From Actinoplanes couchii (GTDB lineage: Bacteria; Actinomycetota; Actinomycetes; Mycobacteriales; Micromonosporaceae): a stretch of 64,000 nucleotides of DNA. How positions within the stretch are numbered: the stretch's first letter is position 1; every line of letters begins with the position of its first letter. This document shows, piece after piece, positions 43,761 to 54,600 of this stretch. The notes beneath the pieces are model-generated. The model searched no databases. It saw only the letters and a program-made list of their open reading frames with translations, and had not been told where the DNA came from. Made by a program: the position numbers and the translations under genes. Location: the NCBI RefSeq assembly GCF_016862075.1, contig NZ_BOMG01000048.1:1-64000 (forward strand), written 5' to 3'.

Positions 43761-44786
43761 TCAGGCTCCGCGGGCGGGGCTCAGGAAACCCACGTTCTGG
43801 TACGCCCGGGCCAGGGTGGCCGCGGAGACCTCCCGGGCCTTCTCGGCGCCGATCGCGAGGATCTTGTCCAGCTGGGCCCGGTCGTCCAGGTAGAGCGTCG
43901 TCCGCTCCTGGATCGGCTTGACGAACCCGACCAGCACCTCGGCCAGATCCTTTTTCAGATCGCCGTAACCCTTGCCGTCGTACGCCTCGATCAGCTCGTC
44001 GACGGCCCGGTCGGTGAGCGCCGCGTAGATCGTCAGCAGGTTGCTGATGCCCGGCTTGTTCACCTCGTCGAAGATGATGTCGCGGCCGGTGTCGGTGACC
44101 GCCGACCGGATCTTCTTGGCCGAGCGGGCCGGGTCCTCCAGCAGCTCGATGATCCCGTTCGGCGCGGAGGCCGACTTCGACATCTTGATCGACGGGTCCT
44201 GCAGGTCGTAGATCTTCGCGGTGTCCTTCACGATGTACGGCGAGGGCATGTTGAAGGTCTTGCCGAACCGGGTGTTGAACCGCTGCGCCAGGTCGCGGGT
44301 CAGCTCCAGGTGCTGGCGCTGGTCCTCGCCGACGGGCACCTGGTCGGCCTGGTAGAGCAGGATGTCGGCGGCCTGCAGGATCGGGTAGGAGAACAACCCG
44401 ACGGTGGTGCTGTCCTGCCCGGCCTTGGCCGACTTGTCCTTGAACTGGACCATCCGCCCGGCCTCGCCGAACCCGGTGATGCAGCTCAGCACCCAGCCGA
44501 GCTGGGCGTGCTCGGGCACGTGGGACTGCACGAAGAGGGTGCAGCGCTCCGGGTCGAGGCCGGCCGCCAGCAGCTGGGCGGCGGAAATCCGGCTCCGGTT
44601 GCGGAGAACTGCCGGATCATGGCCCATGGTGATCGCGTGCAGATCGACCACGCAGTAGAACGCGTCATGCGTGTCCTGCATCGACACCCAGTTGCGCACA
44701 GCGCCCAGGTAGTTGCCGAGGTGGAAGGAATCGGCGGTCGGCTGGATGCCGGAGAGCACACGCGGGCGGCGGGCAACGTCGGACAT
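43761..44786 (-). CDS. trpS: Tryptophanyl-tRNA synthetase
   Basis: A 341-residue class I synthetase charging tRNA-Trp. The HIGH-type motif is SFHLGNYLGA near residues 19-28 and the KMSKS motif is complete (KMSKSASAPNG near 203). SGIQPTADSFHLGN is the usual opening. The ATG at 44786 gives the common MSDV-type start; an ATG three codons upstream is equally open. Confidence 0.95.
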   Translation of the reverse strand: MSDVARRPRVLSGIQPTADSFHLGNYLGAVRNWVSMQDTHDAFYCVVDLHAITMGHDPAVLRNRSRISAAQLLAAGLDPERCTLFVQSHVPEHAQLGWVLSCITGFGEAGRMVQFKDKSAKAGQDSTTVGLFSYPILQAADILLYQADQVPVGEDQRQHLELTRDLAQRFNTRFGKTFNMPSPYIVKDTAKIYDLQDPSIKMSKSASAPNGIIELLEDPARSAKKIRSAVTDTGRDIIFDEVNKPGISNLLTIYAALTDRAVDELIEAYDGKGYGDLKKDLAEVLVGFVKPIQERTTLYLDDRAQLDKILAIGAEKAREVSAATLARAYQNVGFLSPARGA

Positions 44787-44921
44787 GGCCGCCATTGTGT
44801 CAGCCCCGGTCCGTGATCCGCGAATCCCCCAGGGGGGTCGCGGCAATGTTCGAACCTGTTGACCTATGAGCGTTTCTGGGGAATTCTAGGATCGTCGGAG
44901 ACTTCAGAGAGGGCCTGAGCC

Positions 44922-45896
44922 GTGAAATTGCTCGTCACCGGCGGTGCCGGCTATGTCGGCAGCGTGACCAGCAGGCTGCTGCTGGACGCGGGCCACGAGG
45001 TGGTCGTACTGGACAATCTGCGCACCGGGTTCCGGGAGGCGATCGCCCCGGACGCCACGTTCGTGGAGGGTGACATCGCCGACGCCGCCCGGGTGCTGAC
45101 GCCGGAGGCCGGGTTCGACGCCGTCCTGCACTTCGCCGGGCTGATCGCGGCCGGCGAGTCGATGGCCAAGCCGGAGCTCTACTGGCACGAGAACGTGGTG
45201 AAGTCGCTGGCCCTGCTGGACGCGATCCGTGCGGCGAAGGTGCCCCGGGTGATCTTCTCCTCCACCGCGGCGGTCTACGGCAACCCGGTCGAGCTGCCCA
45301 TCACGGAAACCGCGATCAAGGCCCCGACCAGCACGTACGGGTCGACCAAGCTGACCTTCGACCTGGCTCTGACCTCCGAGGCGTTCGCCCACGGGCTGGC
45401 CGCGGTGTCGCTGCGCTACTTCAACGTGGCGGGCGCCTACATCGCCGGTGACCACGAGATCGGCGAGCGGCACGACCCGGAGACCCACCTGATCCCGATC
45501 ACCCTGCAGGTGGCCGCGGGCAAGCGGGCGAAGCTCGCGCTCTTCGGCGACGACTACCCCACCGCCGACGGCACCTGCGTGCGCGACTACATCCACGTCG
45601 AGGACCTGGCCCGGGCCCACCTGCTGGCGCTGGACGCGACGGTCGCCGGCGAGCACCGCATCTACAACCTGGGCAACGGCAACGGGTTCTCCAACAAGGA
45701 GGTCGTCGAGGCGGCCCGTCAGGTCACCGGCGCGGAGATCCCGGTGGAGATCGCCGCCCGCCGCGACGGCGACCCGGCCACCCTGGTCGCCTCGTCCGAC
45801 CGGGCCCGCGCCGATCTGGGGTGGGTTCCCGAGAAGAACACGCTGCAGGACATGATCGGTGACGCATGGACCTTCTATCGGAAGCACGTGGCATGA
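44922..45896 (+). CDS. galE: UDP-glucose 4-epimerase (second copy)
   Basis: A 324-residue extended short-chain dehydrogenase: GGAGYVGS at residues 7-14, FSSTAAVYG with the catalytic Ser/Thr, YGSTK, and the GalE block RYFNVAGAYIAG. The GTG start follows an AGAGAGGG-type SD. It lies 55 bases upstream of galK and is the Leloir-pathway copy. No galT is present in the window. Confidence 0.92.
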   Translation: MKLLVTGGAGYVGSVTSRLLLDAGHEVVVLDNLRTGFREAIAPDATFVEGDIADAARVLTPEAGFDAVLHFAGLIAAGESMAKPELYWHENVVKSLALLDAIRAAKVPRVIFSSTAAVYGNPVELPITETAIKAPTSTYGSTKLTFDLALTSEAFAHGLAAVSLRYFNVAGAYIAGDHEIGERHDPETHLIPITLQVAAGKRAKLALFGDDYPTADGTCVRDYIHVEDLARAHLLALDATVAGEHRIYNLGNGNGFSNKEVVEAARQVTGAEIPVEIAARRDGDPATLVASSDRARADLGWVPEKNTLQDMIGDAWTFYRKHVA

Positions 45897-45951
45897 GCGA
45901 CTGCACCGCAGCGAAGCAAGGGCCGGGAGCGCATGCCGAGAAAGGCACAGC

Positions 45952-47094
<1,143 letters not shown>

Positions 47095-47121
47095 GTTCTG
47101 TGTGGCAGACATCGAAAGAGC

Positions 47122-47153
47122 GGACGGTCACCCTCAACCGGGGGTGGCCGTCC
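47122..47153 (+). terminator. Terminator of the galE-galK operon
   Basis: Arms ggacggtcaccc (47122-47133) and gggtggccgtcc (47142-47153) pair over 12 positions with one mismatch around an 8-base loop, about 28 bases after the galK stop. A short pyrimidine tract (tcctttc) follows. Confidence 0.65.
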
Positions 47154-47223
47154 TCCTTTCACCTGATCACCCACAAGAGCGAGCGAGGCGGCTCACCGGT
47201 CGGGCGACGGTTATCGTGGCCCC

Positions 47224-48018
47224 ATGGGGGTAAGCCCACCGTATCTTCACGATGACACCGAGCGAGGAGTCATCGTCAGCGTCGACGCCGACGACAACGC
47301 CGCGGTCTCTCTGCTCACGGTCCGCGGGCCATGGGACGAGCAGTTGCGCCTCAGTGTGGCCACCACGCTGCGCCGCTGCTTCACCGAGCATCCGGACGGC
47401 CTGATCGTGGACCTCACCGGACTGACCGATCCACGCAGCGAGAGCACACCCACCTGGTTGACCGCCCGGCAACTCGCGGCCGGGCTGGAACCACCGGTGC
47501 ACCTGGCCATCTGCGTACCGCCGGATCTGCCCCTGGCCGACCGCATGCAGGGACTGTGCGCCGGGCGGCACCTGCCGGTCTACGCCAAGGTGCGGCAGGC
47601 GCGGGTGGCGCTGGCCGGGCGGATCCCCGGCGACGAACGACTGAGCGCGACCCTGCGGCCGGAGACCGAGGCCCCCTGCACGGCCCGGAACCTGGTCAGC
47701 GACGCCTGCCTGTCCTGGGGACTGGTCCATCTGCTGCACCGCAGCCGAGCCGTGGTCTCCGAGTTGGTGACCAACGCGGTCGAGCACGCCGGCACCGAGA
47801 TCCGGGTGGTGGTCAGCCGGCGCGGGTCCGGCCTGCACCTGACGGTCGCCGACGGCAATCCGCGCCTGCCCCGGGTGATGCGGCCGTCCCGCCCGCGCCC
47901 GGACCTGCCGCTCGACGAGCGGGGCCGCGGGCTGCGGGCGGTTCAGGAAGCCGCCACCCTGTGGGGCGCCGTGCCCGCCGAGACGGGCAAGGTGGTCTGG
48001 GCGACGATCCGGCCCTAA
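47224..48018 (+). CDS. STAS-like / HATPase regulatory protein (anti-sigma type)
   Basis: A 264-residue protein. Residues ~15-115 look like a STAS/SpoIIAA-type fold (VSLLTVRGPWDEQLRLSVA, GLIVDLTGLTDP). Residues ~165-264 are an RsbW-like ATPase domain: VSELVTNAVEHAGTEI (N box), LTVADGNPRLP (G1-like) and DERGRGLRAVQE (G2). Such proteins phosphorylate anti-anti-sigma factors or bind sigma factors; no partner is encoded nearby. TATCGT ends seven bases before the ATG, so the mRNA may be leaderless. Its stop overlaps the convergent cysN stop by four bases. Confidence 0.8.
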   Translation: MGVSPPYLHDDTERGVIVSVDADDNAAVSLLTVRGPWDEQLRLSVATTLRRCFTEHPDGLIVDLTGLTDPRSESTPTWLTARQLAAGLEPPVHLAICVPPDLPLADRMQGLCAGRHLPVYAKVRQARVALAGRIPGDERLSATLRPETEAPCTARNLVSDACLSWGLVHLLHRSRAVVSELVTNAVEHAGTEIRVVVSRRGSGLHLTVADGNPRLPRVMRPSRPRPDLPLDERGRGLRAVQEAATLWGAVPAETGKVVWATIRP

Positions 48019-49313
48019 CGGGCCTCGATGATCATGCCGGCGCCGACGGTACGGTTGGTGCTCTCGTCGATCAGGATGAAGCCGCCGGTCGTACGGTTCC
48101 GGCGGTACTCGTCGGCCAGCAGCGGCACCGTGGTGCGCAGCTTGACCCGGCCGATCTCGTTGAGCTTCAGCTCCCCGGCGGCCTCGTCCCGGTGCAGCGT
48201 GTTCACGTCGAGCTTGTACTGCAGCCCGCGCACCACGGTCCGCGCGGTGCGGGTGGTGTGCTTGATCGTGTACTTGCCGCCGACCCGCAGCGGGGCCGTC
48301 TCGTCCATCCAGCAGATCATCGCCTCGATGTCCTGGGCGACGGCCGGAGCGTTGTTCGGCCGGCAGATCAGGTCACCGCGCGAGATGTCGATCTCGTCGT
48401 TCAGCCGGACCGTCACCGACATCGGCGGGAACGCCTCGTCGACCGGGCCGTCCGCCGTCTCGATCGACGCGATCGTGCTGGTCATGCCGGAGGGCAGGAC
48501 CATGACGTCGTCGCCCGGCTTGAGGATGCCGGAGGCCACCTGACCGGCGTAACCCCGGTAGTCGGTGACCGTGGTGGACTGCGGGCGGATCACGTACTGC
48601 ACCGGGAAGCGCACGTCGACCAGGTTCCGGTCGCTGGCGATGTGCACGTGCTCCAGGTGGTGCAGCAGGGACGGGCCCTCGTACCACGGGGTGTTCTCCG
48701 ACCGGCTGGCGATGTTGTCGCCGTTCAGCGCCGAGATCGGGATGATCGTCAGGTCCGGGGCGTCGAGCTTGGCCGCGAACGAGGTGAACTCGTCGGCGAT
48801 CCTCTCGAACACCGCCTGGTCCCAGTCCACCAGGTCCATCTTGTTCACACACAGCACCAGGTGCGGCACCCGCAGCAGGCTGGTCAGGAACGCGTGCCGC
48901 CGGGACTGCTCGACCAGGCCCTTGCGGGCGTCGACCAGGATCAGCGCCAGGTCCGCGGTGGACGCTCCGGTCACCATGTTCCGGGTGTACTGGATGTGCC
49001 CGGGGGTGTCGGCGATGATGAACTTGCGCCGCGGCGTCGCGAAGTAGCGGTAGGCCACGTCGATGGTGATGCCCTGTTCCCGCTCGGCGCGCAGGCCGTC
49101 GGTCAGCAGGGCCAGGTTGGTGTACTCGTCGCCGCGGGAGGCGCTGGCCGTCTCGACGGCCTCGAGCTGGTCCTCGAAGATCGTCTTGGTGTCGTACAGC
49201 AGCCGGCCGATGAGCGTGGACTTGCCGTCGTCGACGCTTCCGGCGGTGGCGAACCGCAGCAGGTCCATGCCGCGGGAGGCGGCGGCGTCAGGCTCGAGAA
49301 CTGCCTGGCTCAT
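48015..49313 (-). CDS. cysN: Sulfate adenylyltransferase large subunit
   Basis: A 432-residue elongation-factor-like GTPase that drives ATP sulfurylase. P-loop GSVDDGKST near residues 26-34, DTPGHIQYTRNM (G3) and NKMDLVDW (G4) are all present. Unlike some actinobacterial CysNC proteins, it has no fused APS kinase domain and ends normally. Its ATG overlaps the cysD stop by one base (TGATG). Confidence 0.95.
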   Translation of the reverse strand: MSQAVLEPDAAASRGMDLLRFATAGSVDDGKSTLIGRLLYDTKTIFEDQLEAVETASASRGDEYTNLALLTDGLRAEREQGITIDVAYRYFATPRRKFIIADTPGHIQYTRNMVTGASTADLALILVDARKGLVEQSRRHAFLTSLLRVPHLVLCVNKMDLVDWDQAVFERIADEFTSFAAKLDAPDLTIIPISALNGDNIASRSENTPWYEGPSLLHHLEHVHIASDRNLVDVRFPVQYVIRPQSTTVTDYRGYAGQVASGILKPGDDVMVLPSGMTSTIASIETADGPVDEAFPPMSVTVRLNDEIDISRGDLICRPNNAPAVAQDIEAMICWMDETAPLRVGGKYTIKHTTRTARTVVRGLQYKLDVNTLHRDEAAGELKLNEIGRVKLRTTVPLLADEYRRNRTTGGFILIDESTNRTVGAGMIIEAR

Positions 49314-50224
49314 CAGAAGTAACCCTCTCGCTTACGGTCTTCCATCGCGGCCTCGCTGACCCTGTCGTCACCGCGGGTGGCACCACGCTCGGTGATCCGG
49401 GTCGCGGCGACCTCGTCGATCACCTTGTCGACGGTGTCCGCCTCGGAGAGCACGGCCGCGGTCTGCGACGCGTCGCCGACCGTGCGGTACCGCACCCGGC
49501 GCACCTCGGAGGTCTCGCCGTCCCGGAGCTTGATGAACTCGTTGACCGCGTAGTACATCCCGTTGCGCTCGACGACCTCACGGTCGTGGGCGTAGTAGAT
49601 GCTCGGCAGCGGGATGTTCTCCTTGGCGATGTAGTGCCAGACGTCCAGCTCGGTCCAGTTGGAGAGCGGGAACACCCGGATCGACTCGCCGGGGTGGTGC
49701 CGTCCGTTGTAGAGCGACCACAGCTCGGGACGCTGGTTCTTCGGATCCCACTGGCCGAACTCGTCGCGGAAGCTGAACATCCGCTCCTTGGCCCGGGCCT
49801 TCTCCTCGTCCCGGCGGGCGCCGCCGAAGAGCGCGTCGAAGCGGTACTTCTCCACCGCGGCGAGCAGCACCGGGGTCTGGATCCGGTTGCGGGTGCCGTC
49901 CGGCAGCTCGCGCACCGAGCCGGCGTCGATCGCCTCCTGCACGCTGGCGACCACCAGGTTCAGGCCCAGGGTCGCGACCCGGCTGTCCCGGTACTCGAGG
50001 ACCTCGGCGAAGTTGTGACCGGTGTCGACGTGCATGACCGGGAACGGGATGCGCGCCGGCGCGAACGCCTTCTCGGCGAGGCGCAGCATCACGATCGAGT
50101 CTTTTCCGCCGGAGAAGAGCAGCACAGGGCGCTCGAACTCGGCCATGACCTCACGCATGACGAAGATGCTCTCCGCTTCGAGAGCATCCAGATGTGATAC
50201 GCGATAGGGCTTCGTCTGGCTCAT
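49313..50224 (-). CDS. cysD: Sulfate adenylyltransferase small subunit
   Basis: A 303-residue PP-loop enzyme making APS from sulfate and ATP together with CysN. The PP-loop FSGGKDSIVM is near residues 33-42, and ARRDEEKARAKERMFSFRD and WDPKNQRPELW are diagnostic of CysD. The ATG at 50224 gives the usual MSQTKPYRVSHLDALE start. The order is cysQ-cysD-cysN on the minus strand. Confidence 0.95.
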   Translation of the reverse strand: MSQTKPYRVSHLDALEAESIFVMREVMAEFERPVLLFSGGKDSIVMLRLAEKAFAPARIPFPVMHVDTGHNFAEVLEYRDSRVATLGLNLVVASVQEAIDAGSVRELPDGTRNRIQTPVLLAAVEKYRFDALFGGARRDEEKARAKERMFSFRDEFGQWDPKNQRPELWSLYNGRHHPGESIRVFPLSNWTELDVWHYIAKENIPLPSIYYAHDREVVERNGMYYAVNEFIKLRDGETSEVRRVRYRTVGDASQTAAVLSEADTVDKVIDEVAATRITERGATRGDDRVSEAAMEDRKREGYF

Positions 50225-50273
50225 GGGTTGCGTCCCCAGACCTTTCTCCGGTGTCGGCCGGGCAGGGCAGACG

Positions 50274-51149
50274 TCATTGTGACGGAAGGTGCCTCTGTAG
50301 TGCAGCAAGCAACCGAGGAGCGAGATCTTTCCGACAGACCACCAGGTCCGGCAACTTCGGATCGGCCCGGTTGTACTCCAGCGGGGTGCCGTCGATCCGG
50401 CTCGCGTGCAGGCCGGTGGCCAGCGCGACCGCGACCGGGGCGGCGGAGTCCCACTCGTACTGGCCGCCGGCGTGCACGTAGGCGTCCGCCTCCCCGTTGA
50501 TCACCGCGGCGATCTTGACCCCGGCCGAGCCCATCGGCACCAGCTCGGCGCCGATCTCCTCGGCGAGCGCGGTGACGAAGGCCGGCGGGCGGGTCCGGCT
50601 CGCGGCGATCCGGATCGCGCCACCGGTCGCCGACTCCAGCGGCATCGGCGGGTAGGCCGGCGCGTGGTCGGTGGCCAGCGTGCAGTGCCGGGCCGGCATG
50701 GCCACCGCGCCGGCGGTCAGCCTGGCCGGCGCCGACGAGTCGGCGGTCCAGAGCGCGACGTGCACGGCCCAGTCGTCCCGGCCCTCCTCGGAGAACTCGC
50801 GGGTGCCGTCGAGCGGGTCCACGATCCAGACCCGGTTCGCACCGAGGCGGTCCGGGTGGTTCCCCTCGGTCCAGGCGACCCGGGACTCCTCGTCCTCCTC
50901 GGAGAGCACCGCGTCGGCCGGGCGCCATCGGGCCAGCTCGGCCCGGAGCAGTTCGTGGGCGGCCTGGTCGCCGGCCGTCTTGAGGGCCTTGCCGTCGGAG
51001 TGGCCGGTCTCGGCGCGGACCTGGAGGAGAACCTCCCCGGCCCGGTCCGCCAGCCAGCGGGCGAAGGCGGAGTCGTTGACCGGCGGGGTACCGCCCTCGG
51101 ATTCCCGGGGCCCCGCTATGCGTGCCGACGTCTTCGTCTGCTCGCTCAT
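50274..51149 (-). CDS. cysQ: 3'(2'),5'-bisphosphate nucleotidase (CysQ-like)
   Basis: A 291-residue inositol-monophosphatase-family enzyme. The metal-binding blocks are LSEEDEES near residues 83-90 and WIVDPLDGTREF near 108-119, and WDSAAPVAVA closes the domain. The location directly upstream of cysDN supports the PAP/PAPS phosphatase assignment over inositol phosphatase. AGGAG lies seven bases before the ATG; a GTG at codon ~24 is an alternative start. Confidence 0.88.
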   Translation of the reverse strand: MSEQTKTSARIAGPRESEGGTPPVNDSAFARWLADRAGEVLLQVRAETGHSDGKALKTAGDQAAHELLRAELARWRPADAVLSEEDEESRVAWTEGNHPDRLGANRVWIVDPLDGTREFSEEGRDDWAVHVALWTADSSAPARLTAGAVAMPARHCTLATDHAPAYPPMPLESATGGAIRIAASRTRPPAFVTALAEEIGAELVPMGSAGVKIAAVINGEADAYVHAGGQYEWDSAAPVAVALATGLHASRIDGTPLEYNRADPKLPDLVVCRKDLAPRLLAALQRHLPSQ

Positions 51150-51173
51150 CGTCTCGCTCCTTCGCTCGGTCCT

Positions 51174-52934
51174 CTAGTACGCCCCCGACGACCGCACCAC
51201 CGCGGTCACGGTCCTGAGCAGGATCACCAGATCCAGGCTCAGTGTCCAGTTCTCCACATAGCGCAGATCCAGCCGGACCGCCTCCTCCCAGGAGAGGTCC
51301 GACCGGCCCGACACCTGCCAGAGCCCGGTCATCCCCGGCTTGACGGCCAGCCGGCGGCGGACGTCGTCGGCGTACTCGGCCGCCTCCGTGGGTAGCGGCG
51401 GCCTGGGTCCGACCAGCGACATCCGCCCCGACAGGACGTTGAGCAGCTGCGGCAGCTCGTCCAGGGAGAACCGGCGCAACCAGCGCCCGACCGGGGTGAC
51501 ACGCGGGTCGTCGCGGATTTTGAAGAGCACACCGTCGTGCTCGTTGAGGTGCCTCAGCTCGGTGAGCCTCGCCTCGGCGTCGATGTACATACTGCGGAAC
51601 TTGAAGATCCGGAACAAACGGCCATCGCGTCCCACCCGTACTTGGCGAAAGAGTACCGGGCCACGTGAGGTAAGTCCCACGCAGAGCGCCACGCCCAAGA
51701 GCACCGGACCGAAAAGGATCAGAAGAACCAGCGCACCGACCCGATCGACCAGTTCTTTCACCAGACGCGATCCACCGTGCAGCCGGGGATGCTCGACGTG
51801 CAGCATCGGCAGACCGTCGAACGGGCGGATCGTGGTGCGCGCCCCGGCGACGTCGACCAGCGCGCTGGCCACCACCAGGTCCACCTCGTCGCGCTCCAGC
51901 CGCCAGGCCAGCCGGCGCACCGCGGCGCCGTCCAGCTCCGGGCAGCTCAACACGACCACGGTGTCCGCCTCGGCCTGCTCGACCGCGCTCGCCACGTCGT
52001 CGAAGGTGCCGTACACCGGCAGATCGGTGACCCCGATCCCGTCGGACTGCGGCGGCAGGCAGGCGCCCACCACCTCCAGACCGTGGTAACGCTCGCGGCG
52101 CAGCTGCCGGGCCATCCCGATCACCGACAGCTCGTGACCGACGACGATCACCCGGCGCAGGCTCTGGCCGCGGGCTCGTTCCCGGTGCAGGCGCTTGCGC
52201 AACACGAACCGCAGCACCACGATCGCGGCTATCGCCAGCGGGAACGACACCAGGACGTACGACCGGGCCAGATCCAGGTTCAGGGCGTACGACACCACCG
52301 CGGCGCCGCCGACCAGGCCCGCGCCGCCCCGGATCACTCGCTGGTACTCGTCCGAGCCGACGAAGAGATAGCGGCGTTCGTACGCCCGGCAGGCCACCAG
52401 CACCAGCAGCAGCACCGCCGGCAACAGCGCCGACCAGATTAGATAGGTCCGGTTGTACGCGGTGACGGTGTCCCCGAAACGGGCGACGAAGGTGCCCGCC
52501 CCGGCCACCGTCCCGGCGGACAGATCGGCGAGGACCAGCGCCCGCACGTACCGACGCTCCCAGTCCTGCCGCCGCGACATCGCCGCGTGCCGCCCCCGGG
52601 CCCGGACGAACGGCCGGTTGGCCGGGCGGGCCGCCGACGAGCGGTTGCGCTCCGGGCCGGAGTGCCGGTCGGCGGCCTGGTTCCGGGCCGGGCCGGGCTC
52701 GCCGAACACACCCTGCGGCGGGGTGTTCTCCACACCCGCGGCCGGCACCGGGATCCGGCTGTTACGTCCGCCACGCCGCCCGGCCGCCCGTTGTGGACCC
52801 CGATTGCCGGGTGGATGGTTCGCGGCACCGTACCCGGGTGGCGGCCCGGCCGGATCCGGGTCGGCCACCGGCAGCGGCACCGTCGGGTCGTCGGTAAACG
52901 CGCCCGCACGGTCCTCGGACACGTCCTGCGACAT
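51174..52934 (-). CDS. Polyprenyl-phosphate sugar phosphotransferase (WbaP/CpsE-like)
   Basis: A 586-residue membrane protein that should begin exopolysaccharide chains by moving sugar-1-phosphate to undecaprenyl phosphate. A Pro/Gly/Arg-rich cytoplasmic N-terminus of ~120 residues is followed by four helices, a CoA-binding-like middle domain, a fifth helix (VGALVLLILFGPVLLGVALC) and the catalytic C-terminus with FRQVRVGRDGRLFRIFKFRSM, SLDELPQLLNVLSGRMSLVG and GMTGLWQVSGRSDL. GGGAGG precedes the ATG. It lies 24 bp upstream of cysQ. Confidence 0.92.
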   Translation of the reverse strand: MSQDVSEDRAGAFTDDPTVPLPVADPDPAGPPPGYGAANHPPGNRGPQRAAGRRGGRNSRIPVPAAGVENTPPQGVFGEPGPARNQAADRHSGPERNRSSAARPANRPFVRARGRHAAMSRRQDWERRYVRALVLADLSAGTVAGAGTFVARFGDTVTAYNRTYLIWSALLPAVLLLVLVACRAYERRYLFVGSDEYQRVIRGGAGLVGGAAVVSYALNLDLARSYVLVSFPLAIAAIVVLRFVLRKRLHRERARGQSLRRVIVVGHELSVIGMARQLRRERYHGLEVVGACLPPQSDGIGVTDLPVYGTFDDVASAVEQAEADTVVVLSCPELDGAAVRRLAWRLERDEVDLVVASALVDVAGARTTIRPFDGLPMLHVEHPRLHGGSRLVKELVDRVGALVLLILFGPVLLGVALCVGLTSRGPVLFRQVRVGRDGRLFRIFKFRSMYIDAEARLTELRHLNEHDGVLFKIRDDPRVTPVGRWLRRFSLDELPQLLNVLSGRMSLVGPRPPLPTEAAEYADDVRRRLAVKPGMTGLWQVSGRSDLSWEEAVRLDLRYVENWTLSLDLVILLRTVTAVVRSSGAY

Positions 52935-53026
52935 CCTCGAACCTCCCGCACGTCAGCCGTCGCACCGAATTCGTGCGTCCGTGTGACCAACGGACGGACG
53001 GCGGAGGCGTCACGCCGAGGACCGGA

Positions 53027-53614
53027 TCAGACCCCGTGGTAGCGGTTCTGTGCCCACTCGACGCCGTGCTGGACGATCGCCTCGGTCACGTCGGCCGCCC
53101 GGTCGATCAGGAAGTCCAGCTCCTTGCGCTCCGCCGCGGCGAAGTCCGAGAGCACGTAGTCGGCCGGCTCCTGCCGCCCCGGCGGCCGGCCGATCCCGAA
53201 CCGCACCCGGGCGTACTCCTTGCTCGCCAGCGACTTCGACATCGAGCGGAGGCCGTTGTGCCCGCCCTCACCACCGCCCCGTTTGGCACGGACCTCACCG
53301 AACGGCACATCAAGCTCATCATGCACCGCGATCACCTGCGTCACCGGGACTTTGAAGAACTGTGCCAGCGCCACCACCGGGGCACCGGACAGGTTCATGT
53401 AGGTCAGCGGCTTCAACAGGATCAGCTTCGGGCCACCGAACCCCAGACGGCCCTCGGCCACCTCGGTCGCCGCCCGCTTGGCCCGGCCGAACTTGCCGCC
53501 GGTCCGGGAGGCCAGCAGGTCGGCCACCATGAAGCCCACGTTGTGCCGGTTACCGGCGTACTCCTTGCCCGGGTTGCCCAGGCCGACGACCAGCCACGGC
53601 GCCTCGTCGCTCAC
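53027..53614 (-). CDS. pth: Peptidyl-tRNA hydrolase
   Basis: A 195-residue enzyme releasing peptides from stalled peptidyl-tRNA. The opening VVGLGNPGKEYAGNRHNVG holds the catalytic His near residue 24; YMNLSG, HDELDVPFG and GGHNGLRS follow. The GTG start has GGAGG seven bases upstream. It follows rplY in a conserved actinobacterial order, separated by a strong hairpin. Confidence 0.96.
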   Translation of the reverse strand: MSDEAPWLVVGLGNPGKEYAGNRHNVGFMVADLLASRTGGKFGRAKRAATEVAEGRLGFGGPKLILLKPLTYMNLSGAPVVALAQFFKVPVTQVIAVHDELDVPFGEVRAKRGGGEGGHNGLRSMSKSLASKEYARVRFGIGRPPGRQEPADYVLSDFAAAERKELDFLIDRAADVTEAIVQHGVEWAQNRYHGV

Positions 53615-53634
53615 CTTTTCGCCTCCACATGCAC

Positions 53635-53668
53635 ATCAGGGAAAGTGCCGGACGGCACTTTCCCTGAT
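53635..53668 (-). terminator. Intercistronic hairpin between rplY and pth
   Basis: A perfect stem of at least 15 bp (atcagggaaagtgccg and its complement) has a minimal loop and lies 27 bases after the rplY stop and 20 bases before the pth GTG. No U-tract follows. It may partly terminate transcription or protect the rplY message. Confidence 0.65.
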
Positions 53669-53695
53669 ATCTGGCTTACCGCTGCTGCGAACTGC

Positions 53696-54301
53696 TTACT
53701 CCGCGGCGACGCCCTCAGCCGCGGCCTCGTCCTCGGACGGAGCCTCTTCGTTCGACTGGGCGGCGTTGATGACCGCGAGCACCGTGTCGGCGTCGACAGC
53801 CAGCTCGACACCCTTGGGGAGCTTGACGTCGCCGGCGGTGACGTGCGAGCCGGCCTCCAGGCCCTCGATCGAGGCCTCCAGCTCGGACGGCAGGTGCAGC
53901 GCCTCGGCGACCACGGAGACCGTGTTCGACTCGTGCACGATCAGGGTGTTCTTGGCGGCCTCACCGGTCAGGGTGACCTGGATGTCGACCTGGATCTTCT
54001 CGCCACGCTTCACGATCAGCAGGTCCACGTGCTCGAACGTGTCCTTGATCGGGTCACGCTGGATCGCCTTCGGCAGCGCCAGGGTGGCGGCGTCGTTGCC
54101 GGCGATGTCGATCGTGAAGATCTGGTTGATGCCGCCCTTGCGGATGGCGGCGGCGAACTCACGGGCCGGGAGGGCGACGTGCTGCGGCTTCTCGCCGTGG
54201 CCGTACAGCACGGCAGGCACGAGGCCGGCCCGGCGCGTGCGGCGAGCACCACCCTTGCCGAACTCGGTGCGGGGCTCGGCGCTGATCTTTACCTCGGACA
54301 C
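53696..54301 (-). CDS. rplY: 50S ribosomal protein L25 / general stress protein Ctc
   Basis: A 201-residue protein of the long Ctc type. The N-terminal domain binds 5S rRNA (RTEFGKGGARRTRRAGLVPA near 11-30, LYGHGEKPQH). The C-terminal TL5-like domain follows and ends in an acidic tail (EEAPSEDEAAAEG). The GTG at 54301 has AGGAG seven bases upstream; the open frame extends upstream but has no homology there. Confidence 0.95.
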   Translation of the reverse strand: MSEVKISAEPRTEFGKGGARRTRRAGLVPAVLYGHGEKPQHVALPAREFAAAIRKGGINQIFTIDIAGNDAATLALPKAIQRDPIKDTFEHVDLLIVKRGEKIQVDIQVTLTGEAAKNTLIVHESNTVSVVAEALHLPSELEASIEGLEAGSHVTAGDVKLPKGVELAVDADTVLAVINAAQSNEEAPSEDEAAAEGVAAE

Positions 54302-54600
54302 GGGGAAACTCCTGAAACTCTTCGATGCGGGCTGCGGCGTAAGTCTGCGGCTGCGGTATCCGGCAGTGCTGCGGTGGTGACCCTCGACGGCGGCGGCCTT
54401 CGACGGCGGCGGTGTTTCTGTGCGCTGCCGGGCAAGGGGGCGCGCTGGGCACAGGCCCGGAGCACCGCGTCGATGACGGCGCCTCGAGCGGACTGCGAAC
54501 CTCAACAGCCCACGAAGCACCCTCGCCGTGGCAACCGTACTAGCTTACCTGCCACGATCGTGCATCGGTCAGCGGGTCCGCCCCGGTGGCGACGCCTGCG
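54302..54600 (-). promoter_or_regulatory. Long leader/promoter region of rplY
   Basis: The ~300 bases between the prs terminator and rplY contain no gene. Near 54535-54545 the minus strand reads TAAGCTAGTAC, containing possible -10 boxes, which would leave a leader of more than 200 bases. I see no known riboswitch; a ribosomal-protein leader is possible. Confidence 0.35.
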